Positions 1 through 6,609 of a DNA stretch of 7,540 bases are shown here, one piece after another. The notes under the pieces were generated by a model. The model did not search any database, was not told where the DNA came from, and saw only the letters and a list, made by a program, of their open reading frames with translations. The stretch spans positions 1 through 7,540 of the forward strand of contig JASHWA010000103.1 in NCBI GenBank assembly GCA_030044325.1, given 5' to 3'. Source of the DNA: Bryobacteraceae bacterium (GTDB taxonomy: Bacteria > Acidobacteriota > Terriglobia > Bryobacterales > Bryobacteraceae). The position numbers were made by a program, and so were the translations under genes. Within the stretch, counting starts at the first letter, position 1. Each line of letters begins with the position of its first letter.

Positions 1-2
1 CG

Positions 3-68
3 CACGTGGATGTGGCGATTCCCTTACCGTTGAGGGACAAAGTCGACGGGGCGGCCGCAAAGAAATGA
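3..68 (+). CDS. Possible 3' tail of an off-window plus-strand gene
   Basis: Frame 3 is open from the left edge for 21 codons and ends at TGA 66-68. The visible residues begin HVDVAIPLPLR and end in an Ala/Lys-rich tail. The first part resembles the N-terminal strand of PriA-type primosomal proteins (xxVDVAxPLPL), but what follows does not continue as PriA in any frame. It could be a chance open frame, the true C-terminus of an unrelated gene, or a PriA remnant. If real, it converges with the response regulator gene, and the repeat region at 69-182 then lies between two gene ends. Confidence 0.2.
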   Translation, partial: HVDVAIPLPLRDKVDGAAAKK

Positions 69-69
69 A

Positions 70-182
70 AGGAAGTGGGAAGCTCCTCTGACCGGAAGCC
101 TGAGAACCCAATTTCTGGAAGTGTCTCTTCGGAAGCGGGAACCGGGACTCACTTCCCACTTCCTAGTTCCCACTACCTTCCT
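70..182. repeat. Degenerate 7-bp tandem repeats with a 13-bp inverted repeat
   Basis: Read on the minus strand, the bases directly after the response regulator stop codon (183-185) fall into five heptads from 182 to 148. Units such as TAGTGGG, AAGTGGG and AAGTGAG differ from each other by one to three bases. A perfect 13-bp inverted repeat, AGGAAGTGGGAAG (70-82) against 152-164, ties the far end of the region to the heptads. A related direct copy, GGAAGCGGGA, sits at 131-140, and GGGAAC 137-142 pairs with 166-171. After the left arm the minus strand is T-rich, so the hairpin could also work as a weak transcript end. Rho-independent termination is doubtful because the loop is 69 nt. Confidence 0.6.
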
Positions 183-848
183 CTACGCCGTCTTCCCTTC
201 CGCCCGAGCCACATCGTCCGCATGCTCGATCCCCAGCAGACGGCGGCCATGCACCGCCAGTTCGAAGCGGTCCTTCACGCCGGTTTTTTCAAAGATGTGC
301 ATCAGGTGAACTTTCACCGTTCCGGGCGTGATCGCGAGCGCCTCGGCAATCTCCTTGTTCTTCAAACCGCCGCAGACGTGATGCACGATTTCCTTTTCCC
401 TAGGCGTCAGCCGCGGTGTCGAGCGCCGGTCCAGGCCTCCCGCGCCTTCACTTGAAAGCGAACTCTCGATCCACACGTTTCCCCGCCCTACCGCGCGAAT
501 GCACTCTAAAACCTGCGAAATCGGCAATGTTTTCTTCAGGATTCCGCGCGCGCCGAGTTGCAATGCCCGGAAACAATCGATCTCCGCAAGATCGTTCACC
601 CACAACACCGGCTGGCATCTCCCTGACGTGCTTTTGACGTCGGAAATGAACTGGAAGACAACTTTCAGCCCGGCGGCCTGGTCCACCAGCAAAATGTCGG
701 GGTGCCCCTCGCGCACCGCTTCGAGCGCTTCGGTCAGACTCGAGCTCGACCCGGCGAAGAACATGTCCTCGCATACGCCCATTACGCGTATGAGGCCCTC
801 GACAACGATCGGCTGCGATTCGCAGGCGTATACCGTGAGGCGGTTCAA
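183..848 (-). CDS. NarL/FixJ-family response regulator (REC + LuxR HTH)
   Basis: A 221-residue two-component response regulator expected to bind DNA when phosphorylated by a partner kinase; no kinase gene is in the window. The receiver domain spans about residues 3-120, with the likely phospho-acceptor Asp56 in DILLVD and the conserved Lys106 in GILKK. The LuxR-type helix-turn-helix spans about 146-205 and is clear: LTPREKEIV, then NKEIAEAL and TPGTVKVHL. The receiver is unusual: the usual Asp-Asp pair is Glu10-Ser11, and the switch Thr/Ser position appears to be Asn85. The start is TTG at 848, supported by GAGGG six bases upstream; no upstream ATG is needed to complete the fold. Length is normal for the family. 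It lies 92 bp after the rhamnosidase gene, so it may be read from that transcript or from its own promoter. The target genes cannot be told from the sequence. Confidence 0.93.
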   Translation of the reverse strand: MNRLTVYACESQPIVVEGLIRVMGVCEDMFFAGSSSSLTEALEAVREGHPDILLVDQAAGLKVVFQFISDVKSTSGRCQPVLWVNDLAEIDCFRALQLGARGILKKTLPISQVLECIRAVGRGNVWIESSLSSEGAGGLDRRSTPRLTPREKEIVHHVCGGLKNKEIAEALAITPGTVKVHLMHIFEKTGVKDRFELAVHGRRLLGIEHADDVARAEGKTA

Positions 849-904
849 TCTTTTCCCTCAGTACAAATGGTAAGATCGACCGCTCCGAAATGCGGGTGTA
901 GGTA

Positions 905-920
905 CTAAGTATCTATTTAG
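905..920. promoter_or_regulatory. AT-rich imperfect palindrome upstream of the response regulator
   Basis: The arms CTAAGTA (905-911) and TATTTAG (914-920) are complementary with one wobble mismatch around a TC centre. The shorter element TACTAAGTA (903-911) is itself an odd-length palindrome. It sits in the 92-bp gap before the response regulator start, in an AT-rich patch in otherwise GC-rich DNA, where an operator or promoter would be expected. I could not fit a convincing -35/-10 pair, and the binding protein is unknown. Confidence 0.3.
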
Positions 921-940
921 CAGTCGTAGAACGGCATATA

Positions 941-3526
941 TCACGATCCGGACCGCTCGAACACATACCGTCCGCTGCCGATCTCGAACACAATCTGCCC
1001 ATCTTCCTCGCGAGCCTTCACCCCCTCCGCCGCGCGCCCGTCTTTCCACACGTTCTTCCCGCTTTCGGTCACCTGGATCTCATCGAGGTGCCCTTTCGGC
1101 ACCCAGACTTCCGCCGTGCTCGAGACCGGAATGGTCACTTCCATTCGCAGCGTGTCTCCGTCGCGGGACCAGCTCGAAGAAACCGGGCCTCGAATGGTCT
1201 TCAGCGTTCCGGAAGCCCATCTCAAATCGCCGACCACCTGCGGCCGGATCTGAATTTTCCGGTAGCCCGGCGCGGATTCATCGAAATCGATCCCCGCCAG
1301 CGCTTCATAGAACCACGCGCCGATGCTTCCGAACATCGGATGATTGTGCGAATTCATCGAATCGCCCGTTTTTTCCTGCCACAACTCCCACAGCGTCGTC
1401 GCGCCGCGCTCGATCATGTATCCCCAGCTCGGATACGTCGTCTGCACGGCCAGATCGTAGGCGAGGGCCGAGTTTCCGGTCCGCGTCAGCAAAGGAAAAA
1501 GATATCTCGTCCCCACGATCCCGGTCGAAAGATGCGTATTGTGCTGATAGTTGATGCTGTCCGTCAGCCGCCCCAGCGTCGGCGTGCCCTTGGGGACCAC
1601 GCCCATCGTCAGCGCCAGAAGATTCGACGTCTGCGAACCGTTTCCATAGGTTTTCGCCTCGGGATTGAAAAATCGCTGCTCGAACGCGCTCTTGATCTCA
1701 TCGGCGAGTTCGCGATACGCCTGCGCCGGCTGGGACTTCCCCAGGATTTCGGCTGCCCGCGCGGTGACATCGGCGGAAACATAGTAATAGAAGGTCGAAA
1801 CCAGCGGGCCTGGCGTCGGTTCGATCGGGACCCAGTCGCCGTACTTGGAAAAATCGAGGGTCCCGTTTTTCGCTCGCGAGGTCAGAAAGTCAGTCCAGCG
1901 CCGGATGCCGTCGAAATTCTCTTCGATGACGCGCCGGTCGCCATAGCGCTGGTACATATATAAGGTGATCAGCGGATACGCGGAGCCCCAGGCCGGATCG
2001 GCCGGCCCGCGCGCATATCTCGCCCGCGGCACCGTGTCCGGAACGCTCCCGTCGTCATCCTGGCTGTCGCGAATATTGCGCAGAAAATTGGTGTAAAAAG
2101 CCGCCATGTCGAAATTGAGCATGGCCGCTTCCGAATACAGATGCGCATCCGCCATCCAGCCCATGCGCTCGTCGCGCTGGTTGCAATCGGTGGGAATGCT
2201 TTCAAGATTCGACGCGATGCCCCACACGATGTTGTGCTGGATCTGGTTCAGAATCGTCTTGGACGCCGAAAACCCTCCGGCCGGCTCCACGTCGGAATGC
2301 ACTACGCGAGCGATGAGCGTGTCCTGCTGCGGCGTTCCCGGAAATCCAGTCAGCTCGGCGTAGCGGAATCCGTGATAGGTGAAGCGCGGCTCGTAGATTT
2401 CCGCGTCGCCGCCTTTCAAAATATACGTATCCGTCGCACGCGCCCCGCGGAGATTCTCGACGTTGATGGTTCCGTCGTCATAGAGCGTCTCCGCGTGGCG
2501 AATCTTCACCTTTTCGCCCGCTTCCCCGCGCACCTTCAGCCGCACCCATCCCGAAAAATTCTGCCCGAAATCGAAAACCCACATCCCCGGCCTGGGGCTG
2601 GTCATTTTCACCGGCATGATCTCGCCCGTCACGCGAATGGGCGGCATCATCTGCGACGACAGAACTCCCGCGGGCGGATCGTCCAGGCTCACCGCGCTCC
2701 ATTTCGAATCGTCAAACCCGGCGCGATCCCATCCCGGAGTCTCCTTGCGCGCATCGTAGGCTTCGCCGTTGTAGATGCTGTCGGCGACGATCGGCCCCGG
2801 CGCCGATTTCCACGTCGCGTCGGTCGCGATGGTCGCGCGCCGGCCGTCGGGCATCTCGACTTCAATCTGGACAATCGCCGCGCGCGCGCCGAACCACCCC
2901 TCCCCGAGCATCGCCGCAACGGCGTTCGGCCCCGCGTCGAGCATTCCGGTTACGTCGTAGGTCGAATACAGAATCCGCCTGCGATAAACCGTGTACGGCG
3001 AATCGAGCACATGATCGCCCACCTTGCGCCCGTTGATGCGCAGCTCGTAATATCCCACCCCGGCGACAAACGCCCGCGCGCGCACCGGCTTCGATTCAAG
3101 CGAAAAATCCTTGCGCATCTGGTTCGCGCCCCGAATCCAACGCGCCTTCCAATCCGCTGCCGAAAACAAGCCGGTGTCGAAATGCGCCTCTCGATAAGCG
3201 CTCGAACGATCGTTCTGGTCCCACCAGCGCACACGCCATTCGTAACTCTTGTCCGATTGGAGCGCCTCTCCGCCATACTCGATCTGCGCATTCTCATCCG
3301 AGGCGACTTTCCCCGTATCCCACACCGTCGCGCCGCCGGTGGAAACGACGATCTGGTAGGCCGACTGCTTCGCGCCGCGCTCGCTATCGACGGGAACCCA
3401 CGAAAATCGCGGATGCGCAACGTCCACACCCAGCGGATCGCGCAGATATTCGACGCGCAGATCGGAGGGAGCAAGCTGCGCCGCGACGGGAAGTGCGCAG
3501 GCCAGCAGTAAAATCCAGGAGCTCAT
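941..3526 (-). CDS. Secreted GH78 alpha-L-rhamnosidase
   Basis: An inverting glycoside hydrolase that removes terminal alpha-L-rhamnose from plant or microbial polysaccharides and glycosides. The 861 residues follow the full GH78 order: signal peptide (about 1-16, cleaved after PVAA), an N-terminal beta-sandwich (about 20-120), a rhamnosidase N domain (about 145-305), a concanavalin-like domain (about 310-410), the six-hairpin (alpha/alpha)6 catalytic barrel (about 415-755) and a C-terminal beta-sandwich (about 755-855). The family signature DCNQRDERMGW (447-457) holds the likely general acid Glu453, and TLWELW holds the likely base Glu714. The protein appears intact and active. The ATG at 3526 is immediately followed by the signal peptide, and the next Met is at residue 137, so the start is firm although no good Shine-Dalgarno is visible. 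It begins 51 bp after the S24 gene and could share its transcript. No transporter or rhamnose-catabolism genes are adjacent. Confidence 0.95.
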   Translation of the reverse strand: MSSWILLLACALPVAAQLAPSDLRVEYLRDPLGVDVAHPRFSWVPVDSERGAKQSAYQIVVSTGGATVWDTGKVASDENAQIEYGGEALQSDKSYEWRVRWWDQNDRSSAYREAHFDTGLFSAADWKARWIRGANQMRKDFSLESKPVRARAFVAGVGYYELRINGRKVGDHVLDSPYTVYRRRILYSTYDVTGMLDAGPNAVAAMLGEGWFGARAAIVQIEVEMPDGRRATIATDATWKSAPGPIVADSIYNGEAYDARKETPGWDRAGFDDSKWSAVSLDDPPAGVLSSQMMPPIRVTGEIMPVKMTSPRPGMWVFDFGQNFSGWVRLKVRGEAGEKVKIRHAETLYDDGTINVENLRGARATDTYILKGGDAEIYEPRFTYHGFRYAELTGFPGTPQQDTLIARVVHSDVEPAGGFSASKTILNQIQHNIVWGIASNLESIPTDCNQRDERMGWMADAHLYSEAAMLNFDMAAFYTNFLRNIRDSQDDDGSVPDTVPRARYARGPADPAWGSAYPLITLYMYQRYGDRRVIEENFDGIRRWTDFLTSRAKNGTLDFSKYGDWVPIEPTPGPLVSTFYYYVSADVTARAAEILGKSQPAQAYRELADEIKSAFEQRFFNPEAKTYGNGSQTSNLLALTMGVVPKGTPTLGRLTDSINYQHNTHLSTGIVGTRYLFPLLTRTGNSALAYDLAVQTTYPSWGYMIERGATTLWELWQEKTGDSMNSHNHPMFGSIGAWFYEALAGIDFDESAPGYRKIQIRPQVVGDLRWASGTLKTIRGPVSSSWSRDGDTLRMEVTIPVSSTAEVWVPKGHLDEIQVTESGKNVWKDGRAAEGVKAREEDGQIVFEIGSGRYVFERSGS

Positions 3527-3577
3527 GAATGAGATGGTAAATCCGAAACGGCCGCGAATGCACGCTGAAGATTGATT

Positions 3578-4384
3578 TCAGTCCAGCACCCGCACGAACT
3601 CGGCGATAATGCGGAACCGGTCCTCTTCCGGGTCGAGATCCCAGCTTTCAAATTCCGGATTGAGCGATTCGAGGGTGATGCGCTCGTGGGACCAGTCGCC
3701 GGACTCGCTCCGGCGCTTTTCGCTGCGGTAGCGCTTCACCGTGTAGCGATCGTTGGCGCCGCCTCCCAGCCGCTCCACCAGCACCAGCCGCCCCTGCCGC
3801 GAACCTGCCACCACGCCGTGGCGGAAGACGCACAGGCTGCGGTCGGGAATTCTCGGCTCCATCGATCGCCCCGCGATGCGCGCCACGAACATCTCCGGCG
3901 TGATCTTTAGCTCCGGCGGCGCCTCCTCCCATCCTTCCGCGTCGACCTGGGCGTTTTCCAGAAATTTCCCGGCCGCGACCGCCAGCGAATAACGCGGCAG
4001 GTGCGTGACGAACTCGATCACGTTCGAATGCACGTGCTCGCGATAGAGGCGCGCGAGCGAACGCTCGAAATCCTGTACTTCGACCGGCTCGCGCGCCGAG
4101 ACGCGCAGGATATTCGACAACGTATCTTCGATGTTTTCGAGCAGCCGCGCCGCGCCCACCTCACGCGCCTTGGCCGACAGGTCCGATTCGATCTCGGAAA
4201 GCACCTCGGCTTCCTGTGGAGCGATCGATTCCCAGTCGCGCCGCAAGCGCAGATATAAACGGTCCGTTCCGGGATCTTCGAGAAAAACGCCGGCGTTCGC
4301 CGGGGCCTCGCCGGGGATCTCCACTGCCAGAACCGAGAACAGAGCGCGGTGGGTAGTCACGCGGTTCTCATCGGCGCCCGGCAT
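3578..4384 (-). CDS. LexA-like S24 self-cleaving peptidase with a non-HTH N-terminal domain
   Basis: Numbering from the ATG at 4384 gives 268 residues. The C-terminal half is a peptidase S24 (LexA/UmuD/phage repressor) domain: the nucleophile Ser174 lies in GRSMEP and the general base Lys217 in YTVKRY. A likely Ala138-Gly139 cleavage site lies in AVAAGKF, 36 residues before the Ser; LexA has 35 between its Ala-Gly site and Ser. The N-terminal 130 residues show no helix-turn-helix. They contain a strand-rich start (ANAGVFLEDP, LYLRLRRDW), weakly like DUF3037-type proteins, and then a helical, charged stretch. It could be a sensor or effector released by RecA-stimulated self-cleavage; its target is not visible. 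An in-frame TTG at 4396 would add four residues. Neither start has a clear Shine-Dalgarno, and I prefer ATG. It sits between the VWA and rhamnosidase genes with short gaps. Confidence 0.85.
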   Translation of the reverse strand: MPGADENRVTTHRALFSVLAVEIPGEAPANAGVFLEDPGTDRLYLRLRRDWESIAPQEAEVLSEIESDLSAKAREVGAARLLENIEDTLSNILRVSAREPVEVQDFERSLARLYREHVHSNVIEFVTHLPRYSLAVAAGKFLENAQVDAEGWEEAPPELKITPEMFVARIAGRSMEPRIPDRSLCVFRHGVVAGSRQGRLVLVERLGGGANDRYTVKRYRSEKRRSESGDWSHERITLESLNPEFESWDLDPEEDRFRIIAEFVRVLD

Positions 4385-4410
4385 CGGTTGAATCAATGTT
4401 ACGCGCTTGT

Positions 4411-4460
4411 CCGGCGGATTTCAATCCGCGCGCGGCTTCAGCCCCGCCCCCGGGGTGGGC
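4411..4460. repeat. REP-like cluster of three small palindromes
   Basis: The gap between the VWA stop and the S24 start is almost entirely palindromic. GCGGATT (4414-4420) and AATCCGC (4423-4429) are perfect inverse copies; as RNA this would fold as a 5-bp stem with a 6-base loop. GGCT/AGCC (4434-4443) follows with a TC centre. Then a C-run/G-run pair (4441-4450 against 4452-4460) can form GCCC/GGGC plus CCCC/GGGG. There is no T-run after it on the minus strand, so it is not a standard terminator. It resembles repetitive extragenic palindromes, and might protect the 3' end of the VWA mRNA. Confidence 0.5.
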
Positions 4461-4461
4461 A

Positions 4462-5541
4462 TTACGGGTTCGATGGATAATATCCCCGCCGCGCTCGCAC
4501 CCTGACATTGGGCAGCGCGACCGTCACCTTGATCTCGCGGTAATCCTTGACCGAATCCTGCGCGGCGAAATCCGGAATATAGCGCAGGACGTACTGGGTG
4601 GTCACTTCCCCCACGATGGCGGCGACCGATCCGAAAATCGCCGACGAAATCGCCGCCTGGTACCCGCCGGTGCCGGGCTGAATCGCGTAATTGCCCTCGT
4701 CCTTGGGCGTCGAGATATATCCGGAAATGTCTTTGTACGGATTATTCAGCGGATACTCGACGCGCCCGCCGGTTTCCTCCGCCAGATGCACCAGATTGTC
4801 GTCGCCCGCGCTGGTGAACCCGGAGTATTCGGTCGAGATTCCGTATATAGTCACCAGATTGCGCTGCGCGACCTCGATCACTTCATTGAGCGACCTTTTA
4901 CTCGAATTGTCATTGCCGTCGCCGATGACGATGATCACGCGCCGCGGGTCCACTGGCTCGCCCTCCACCAGCTTGCGTTCGGTGCAGGCCTTGTAGATCG
5001 CGTCGTAGAGCGCCGATCCGCCGCTGGGTTTCAGCTTACGGAGTTTTTCTACAATCGGAGTCGAATCCGAAGTCGTATCCACCAGCAGGTCAGCCGTGTT
5101 GCTGAAGCCGATCAGGTACCCCGCGAAGCGGCTGCGCATTTCGGGCTTGTCGTCGGGAAGCATCTCCTCGACCATGCCCTCCGCTGCCGCTTCCCAGTTC
5201 TTCCACTGCGTGCGGCTGTTGTTGCTGAGGTCGATCAGGAAGCCGACCACCACCGGCTGATTCCGCTCCCGCGTGAAGAACTCGATTCTCTGCTGGCGGC
5301 CGCCGTCGAAAATCTGGAAATCGTTCTGATCGAGGTTGGAGACGAAGCGTCCTTTTTCGTCGGTGACCGTGACCGGCACCACAACCTCATTCACCGATAC
5401 TTTGATGGGCTGCTGGGGCGATGTCTCTTGCGCGGGCGGTTGCTGCGCGGGAGGCGCTTGAGCCGGCGGCTGCTGGGCGAAGCCCGTCGCCACCATCAAA
5501 CAGCATGCGAGCAGGCAAGCGAACAACACCCGGAGACGCAT
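4462..5541 (-). CDS. Secreted VWA-domain protein, acidobacterial type
   Basis: A 359-residue exported protein with a von Willebrand factor A domain of the kind known as VWFA-related Acidobacterial domain (TIGR03436-like). A signal peptide spans about 1-22 (cut after TGFA). A Pro/Gln/Ala-rich spacer covers about 23-45, a small beta region about 46-92 (VVVPVTVTDEKGRFVSNL, DFQIFDGG), and the VWA fold about 96-320. The metal site is slightly altered: the DxSxS motif reads D104-L-S106-N-N108, the Thr position is Ser176 in SGGSALYDA, and Asp208 lies in IGDGNDNSS. The C-terminus ends with an arginine-rich RVRARRGYYP motif typical of these proteins. Its role is unknown; protein or matrix binding outside the inner membrane is likely. 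ATG 5541 is placed by the signal peptide. It is only 7 bases from a perfect -10 box, so its message is probably leaderless. Confidence 0.9.
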   Translation of the reverse strand: MRLRVLFACLLACCLMVATGFAQQPPAQAPPAQQPPAQETSPQQPIKVSVNEVVVPVTVTDEKGRFVSNLDQNDFQIFDGGRQQRIEFFTRERNQPVVVGFLIDLSNNSRTQWKNWEAAAEGMVEEMLPDDKPEMRSRFAGYLIGFSNTADLLVDTTSDSTPIVEKLRKLKPSGGSALYDAIYKACTERKLVEGEPVDPRRVIIVIGDGNDNSSKRSLNEVIEVAQRNLVTIYGISTEYSGFTSAGDDNLVHLAEETGGRVEYPLNNPYKDISGYISTPKDEGNYAIQPGTGGYQAAISSAIFGSVAAIVGEVTTQYVLRYIPDFAAQDSVKDYREIKVTVALPNVRVRARRGYYPSNP

Positions 5542-5548
5542 AGAGACG

Positions 5549-5578
5549 ATTATAGTCCAGAATTCCGTTCGTGGTCAG
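5549..5578 (-). promoter_or_regulatory. Promoter of the VWA gene, probably leaderless
   Basis: On the minus strand, -35 CTGACC (5578-5573, 4 of 6 against TTGACA), an 18-bp spacer and a perfect -10 TATAAT (5554-5549) are followed by 7 bases and then the ATG at 5541. Transcription would start at or within a base or two of the ATG, and no Shine-Dalgarno lies in between. One arm of the heptad-related inverted repeat (5567-5575) overlaps the -35 box and the upstream end of the spacer. Confidence 0.65.
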
Positions 5579-5641
5579 GCGTTCACGCGACTGCAACCGC
5601 CGCCCACGAACCACGAACTACGAACTACGAACCGGAGTTCG
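5567..5641. repeat. Four tandem ACGAACY heptads with an inverted copy
   Basis: Units ACGAACC, ACGAACT, ACGAACT and ACGAACC occupy 5606-5612, 5613-5619, 5620-5626 and 5627-5633 without gaps. An inverted copy GTTCGTGGT (5567-5575) matches 5610-5618 over 9 bp, and GAGTTCG (5635-5641) is a further partial inverted unit. The array spans the 3' end of the BtuF-like gene and provides its stop codon. Its period and position match the heptads at 148-182, but the unit sequence differs. Confidence 0.8.
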
Positions 5642-6547
5642 AATTTCCCACGCCCGGCGCTCGAGCCGGGGAGCGAAAGCTTCCGGGAATAAAACTTCCG
5701 CGAGAATCTCCAGCGTCTCAACTACGCGCGGTCCGGGACGGTTAAAAAACTGGTTGCCGTCGGCGAGAAACACCTGTCCTTGGCGAACCGCGCCAAGACG
5801 CGGCCATTCGGGGCGACCTTCGAGCCAGTGCATCTCGGCGCGCGTGCGTTCGAGATCGTAGCCGCAGGGCGCGACGACGATCGCGTCGGGATCGGCTGCG
5901 ACCAGGTCTTCGAAATTCATCCACGGCGAGTGCGCTCCAGCGCGTCCGAACAGATTTTCCGCGCCGAGCATCGCCACCAGCTCCGGCATCCAGTTGCCCG
6001 CGGCCATCAGCGGCTCCTGCCATTCGATCAGCGCCACGCGCGGATGCTTTCCCGTCGCGCGCGCCAGCGCCGCGATTTTCAACATTCTCCCGTCGATGGA
6101 AGCGACCAGCGCAGCCCCGCGCGACTCGACGCCACAGGCTCGCGCGACACGCATAATGTCGTTGCGGAGATCGGCGAGCGAATTGGGCTCGAGGGCGACG
6201 ACCGCGGGCCGCGTGGTGAACCGGTTGCTGAGCGCACGCTCCACATCGGCGAGGCTCACGGCGCAGACCTGGCATTGCGTCTGCGTGAGGATGTGCGTGG
6301 GCCCGAGCGATTCGAGGATATCGTCGAAGACGCGATAAACGCTGGGCGCCTCTCTCAGCGTTTGTCTCACGCGGCGGTCGATTTCGCGGCTGTCCCCGGA
6401 GATGTCGAAGCGCGGCGCGGTGCAGACCGGGAGGTTCTTGATCGCAGCGGGGTGGTCGCATTCATGCGAACGGCCGACCTGGAATTCCCCAAGCCCCAGC
6501 GCGTCCACGATTTCCGTGGCGCTGGCAATCAGCGAGACGATTCTCAC
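5618..6547 (-). CDS. BtuF-like cobalamin/iron-type binding protein, no signal peptide
   Basis: A 309-residue protein of the periplasmic-binding fold family PF01497 (COG0614), of the subgroup usually annotated as cobalamin-binding protein. The opening RIVSLIASATEIVDALGLG and the following SHECDHP are typical of the subgroup, as are QTQCQVCAVS (Cys92, Cys95), WQEPLMAAGNWMPELV, VVAPCGYD and GNQFFNRPGPR. The mature fold begins at residue 1 with no signal peptide, so it is probably cytoplasmic, as in many relatives of this subgroup. No BtuC or BtuD transporter genes are nearby, so the role in B12 or metal uptake is uncertain. The start is GTG at 6547, chosen because the conserved first strand begins right there; only a tight GGAAG lies upstream. 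The last four residues (VRSS) and the TAG stop come from the heptad array, so the original C-terminus has probably been replaced or shortened. Confidence 0.88.
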   Translation of the reverse strand: MRIVSLIASATEIVDALGLGEFQVGRSHECDHPAAIKNLPVCTAPRFDISGDSREIDRRVRQTLREAPSVYRVFDDILESLGPTHILTQTQCQVCAVSLADVERALSNRFTTRPAVVALEPNSLADLRNDIMRVARACGVESRGAALVASIDGRMLKIAALARATGKHPRVALIEWQEPLMAAGNWMPELVAMLGAENLFGRAGAHSPWMNFEDLVAADPDAIVVAPCGYDLERTRAEMHWLEGRPEWPRLGAVRQGQVFLADGNQFFNRPGPRVVETLEILAEVLFPEAFAPRLERRAWEIRTPVRSS

Positions 6548-6591
6548 GCTTCCAGATTAAGGGAACTGGGGCTGGGTCGCCTTGGGTCGAC

Positions 6592-6609
6592 TGGTTAGCG
6601 TGGTTAGCG
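6592..6609. repeat. 9-bp perfect tandem duplication
   Basis: TGGTTAGCG occurs twice in direct contact at 6592-6600 and 6601-6609. On the minus strand each copy reads CGCTAACCA; the first carries the TAA stop of the small ORF, and the second, being in frame, gives a second TAA 9 bases later. Confidence 0.7.

Noticed and set aside
70..164. Rho-independent terminator after the response regulator gene
   Set aside because: The 13-bp arms are 69 bases apart and the T-rich stretch is broken, so the repeat explanation fits better.
2141..3511. A 456-codon open frame on the plus strand opposite the rhamnosidase gene
   Set aside because: It is antisense to a complete GH78 gene, has an Arg/His/Pro-rich composition typical of GC-rich shadow frames, and shows no family motif.
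5500..5541. Lipoprotein signal in the VWA protein (LLAC at residues 10-13)
   Set aside because: The stretch before the Cys is too short for a lipoprotein signal, the lipobox is poor, and a good signal peptidase I site (TGFA before QQ) follows.
4396..5745. A 449-codon open frame on the plus strand opposite the VWA gene
   Set aside because: It is antisense to a gene with a signal peptide and VWA motifs, runs through the promoter and the heptad array, and has shadow-frame composition.
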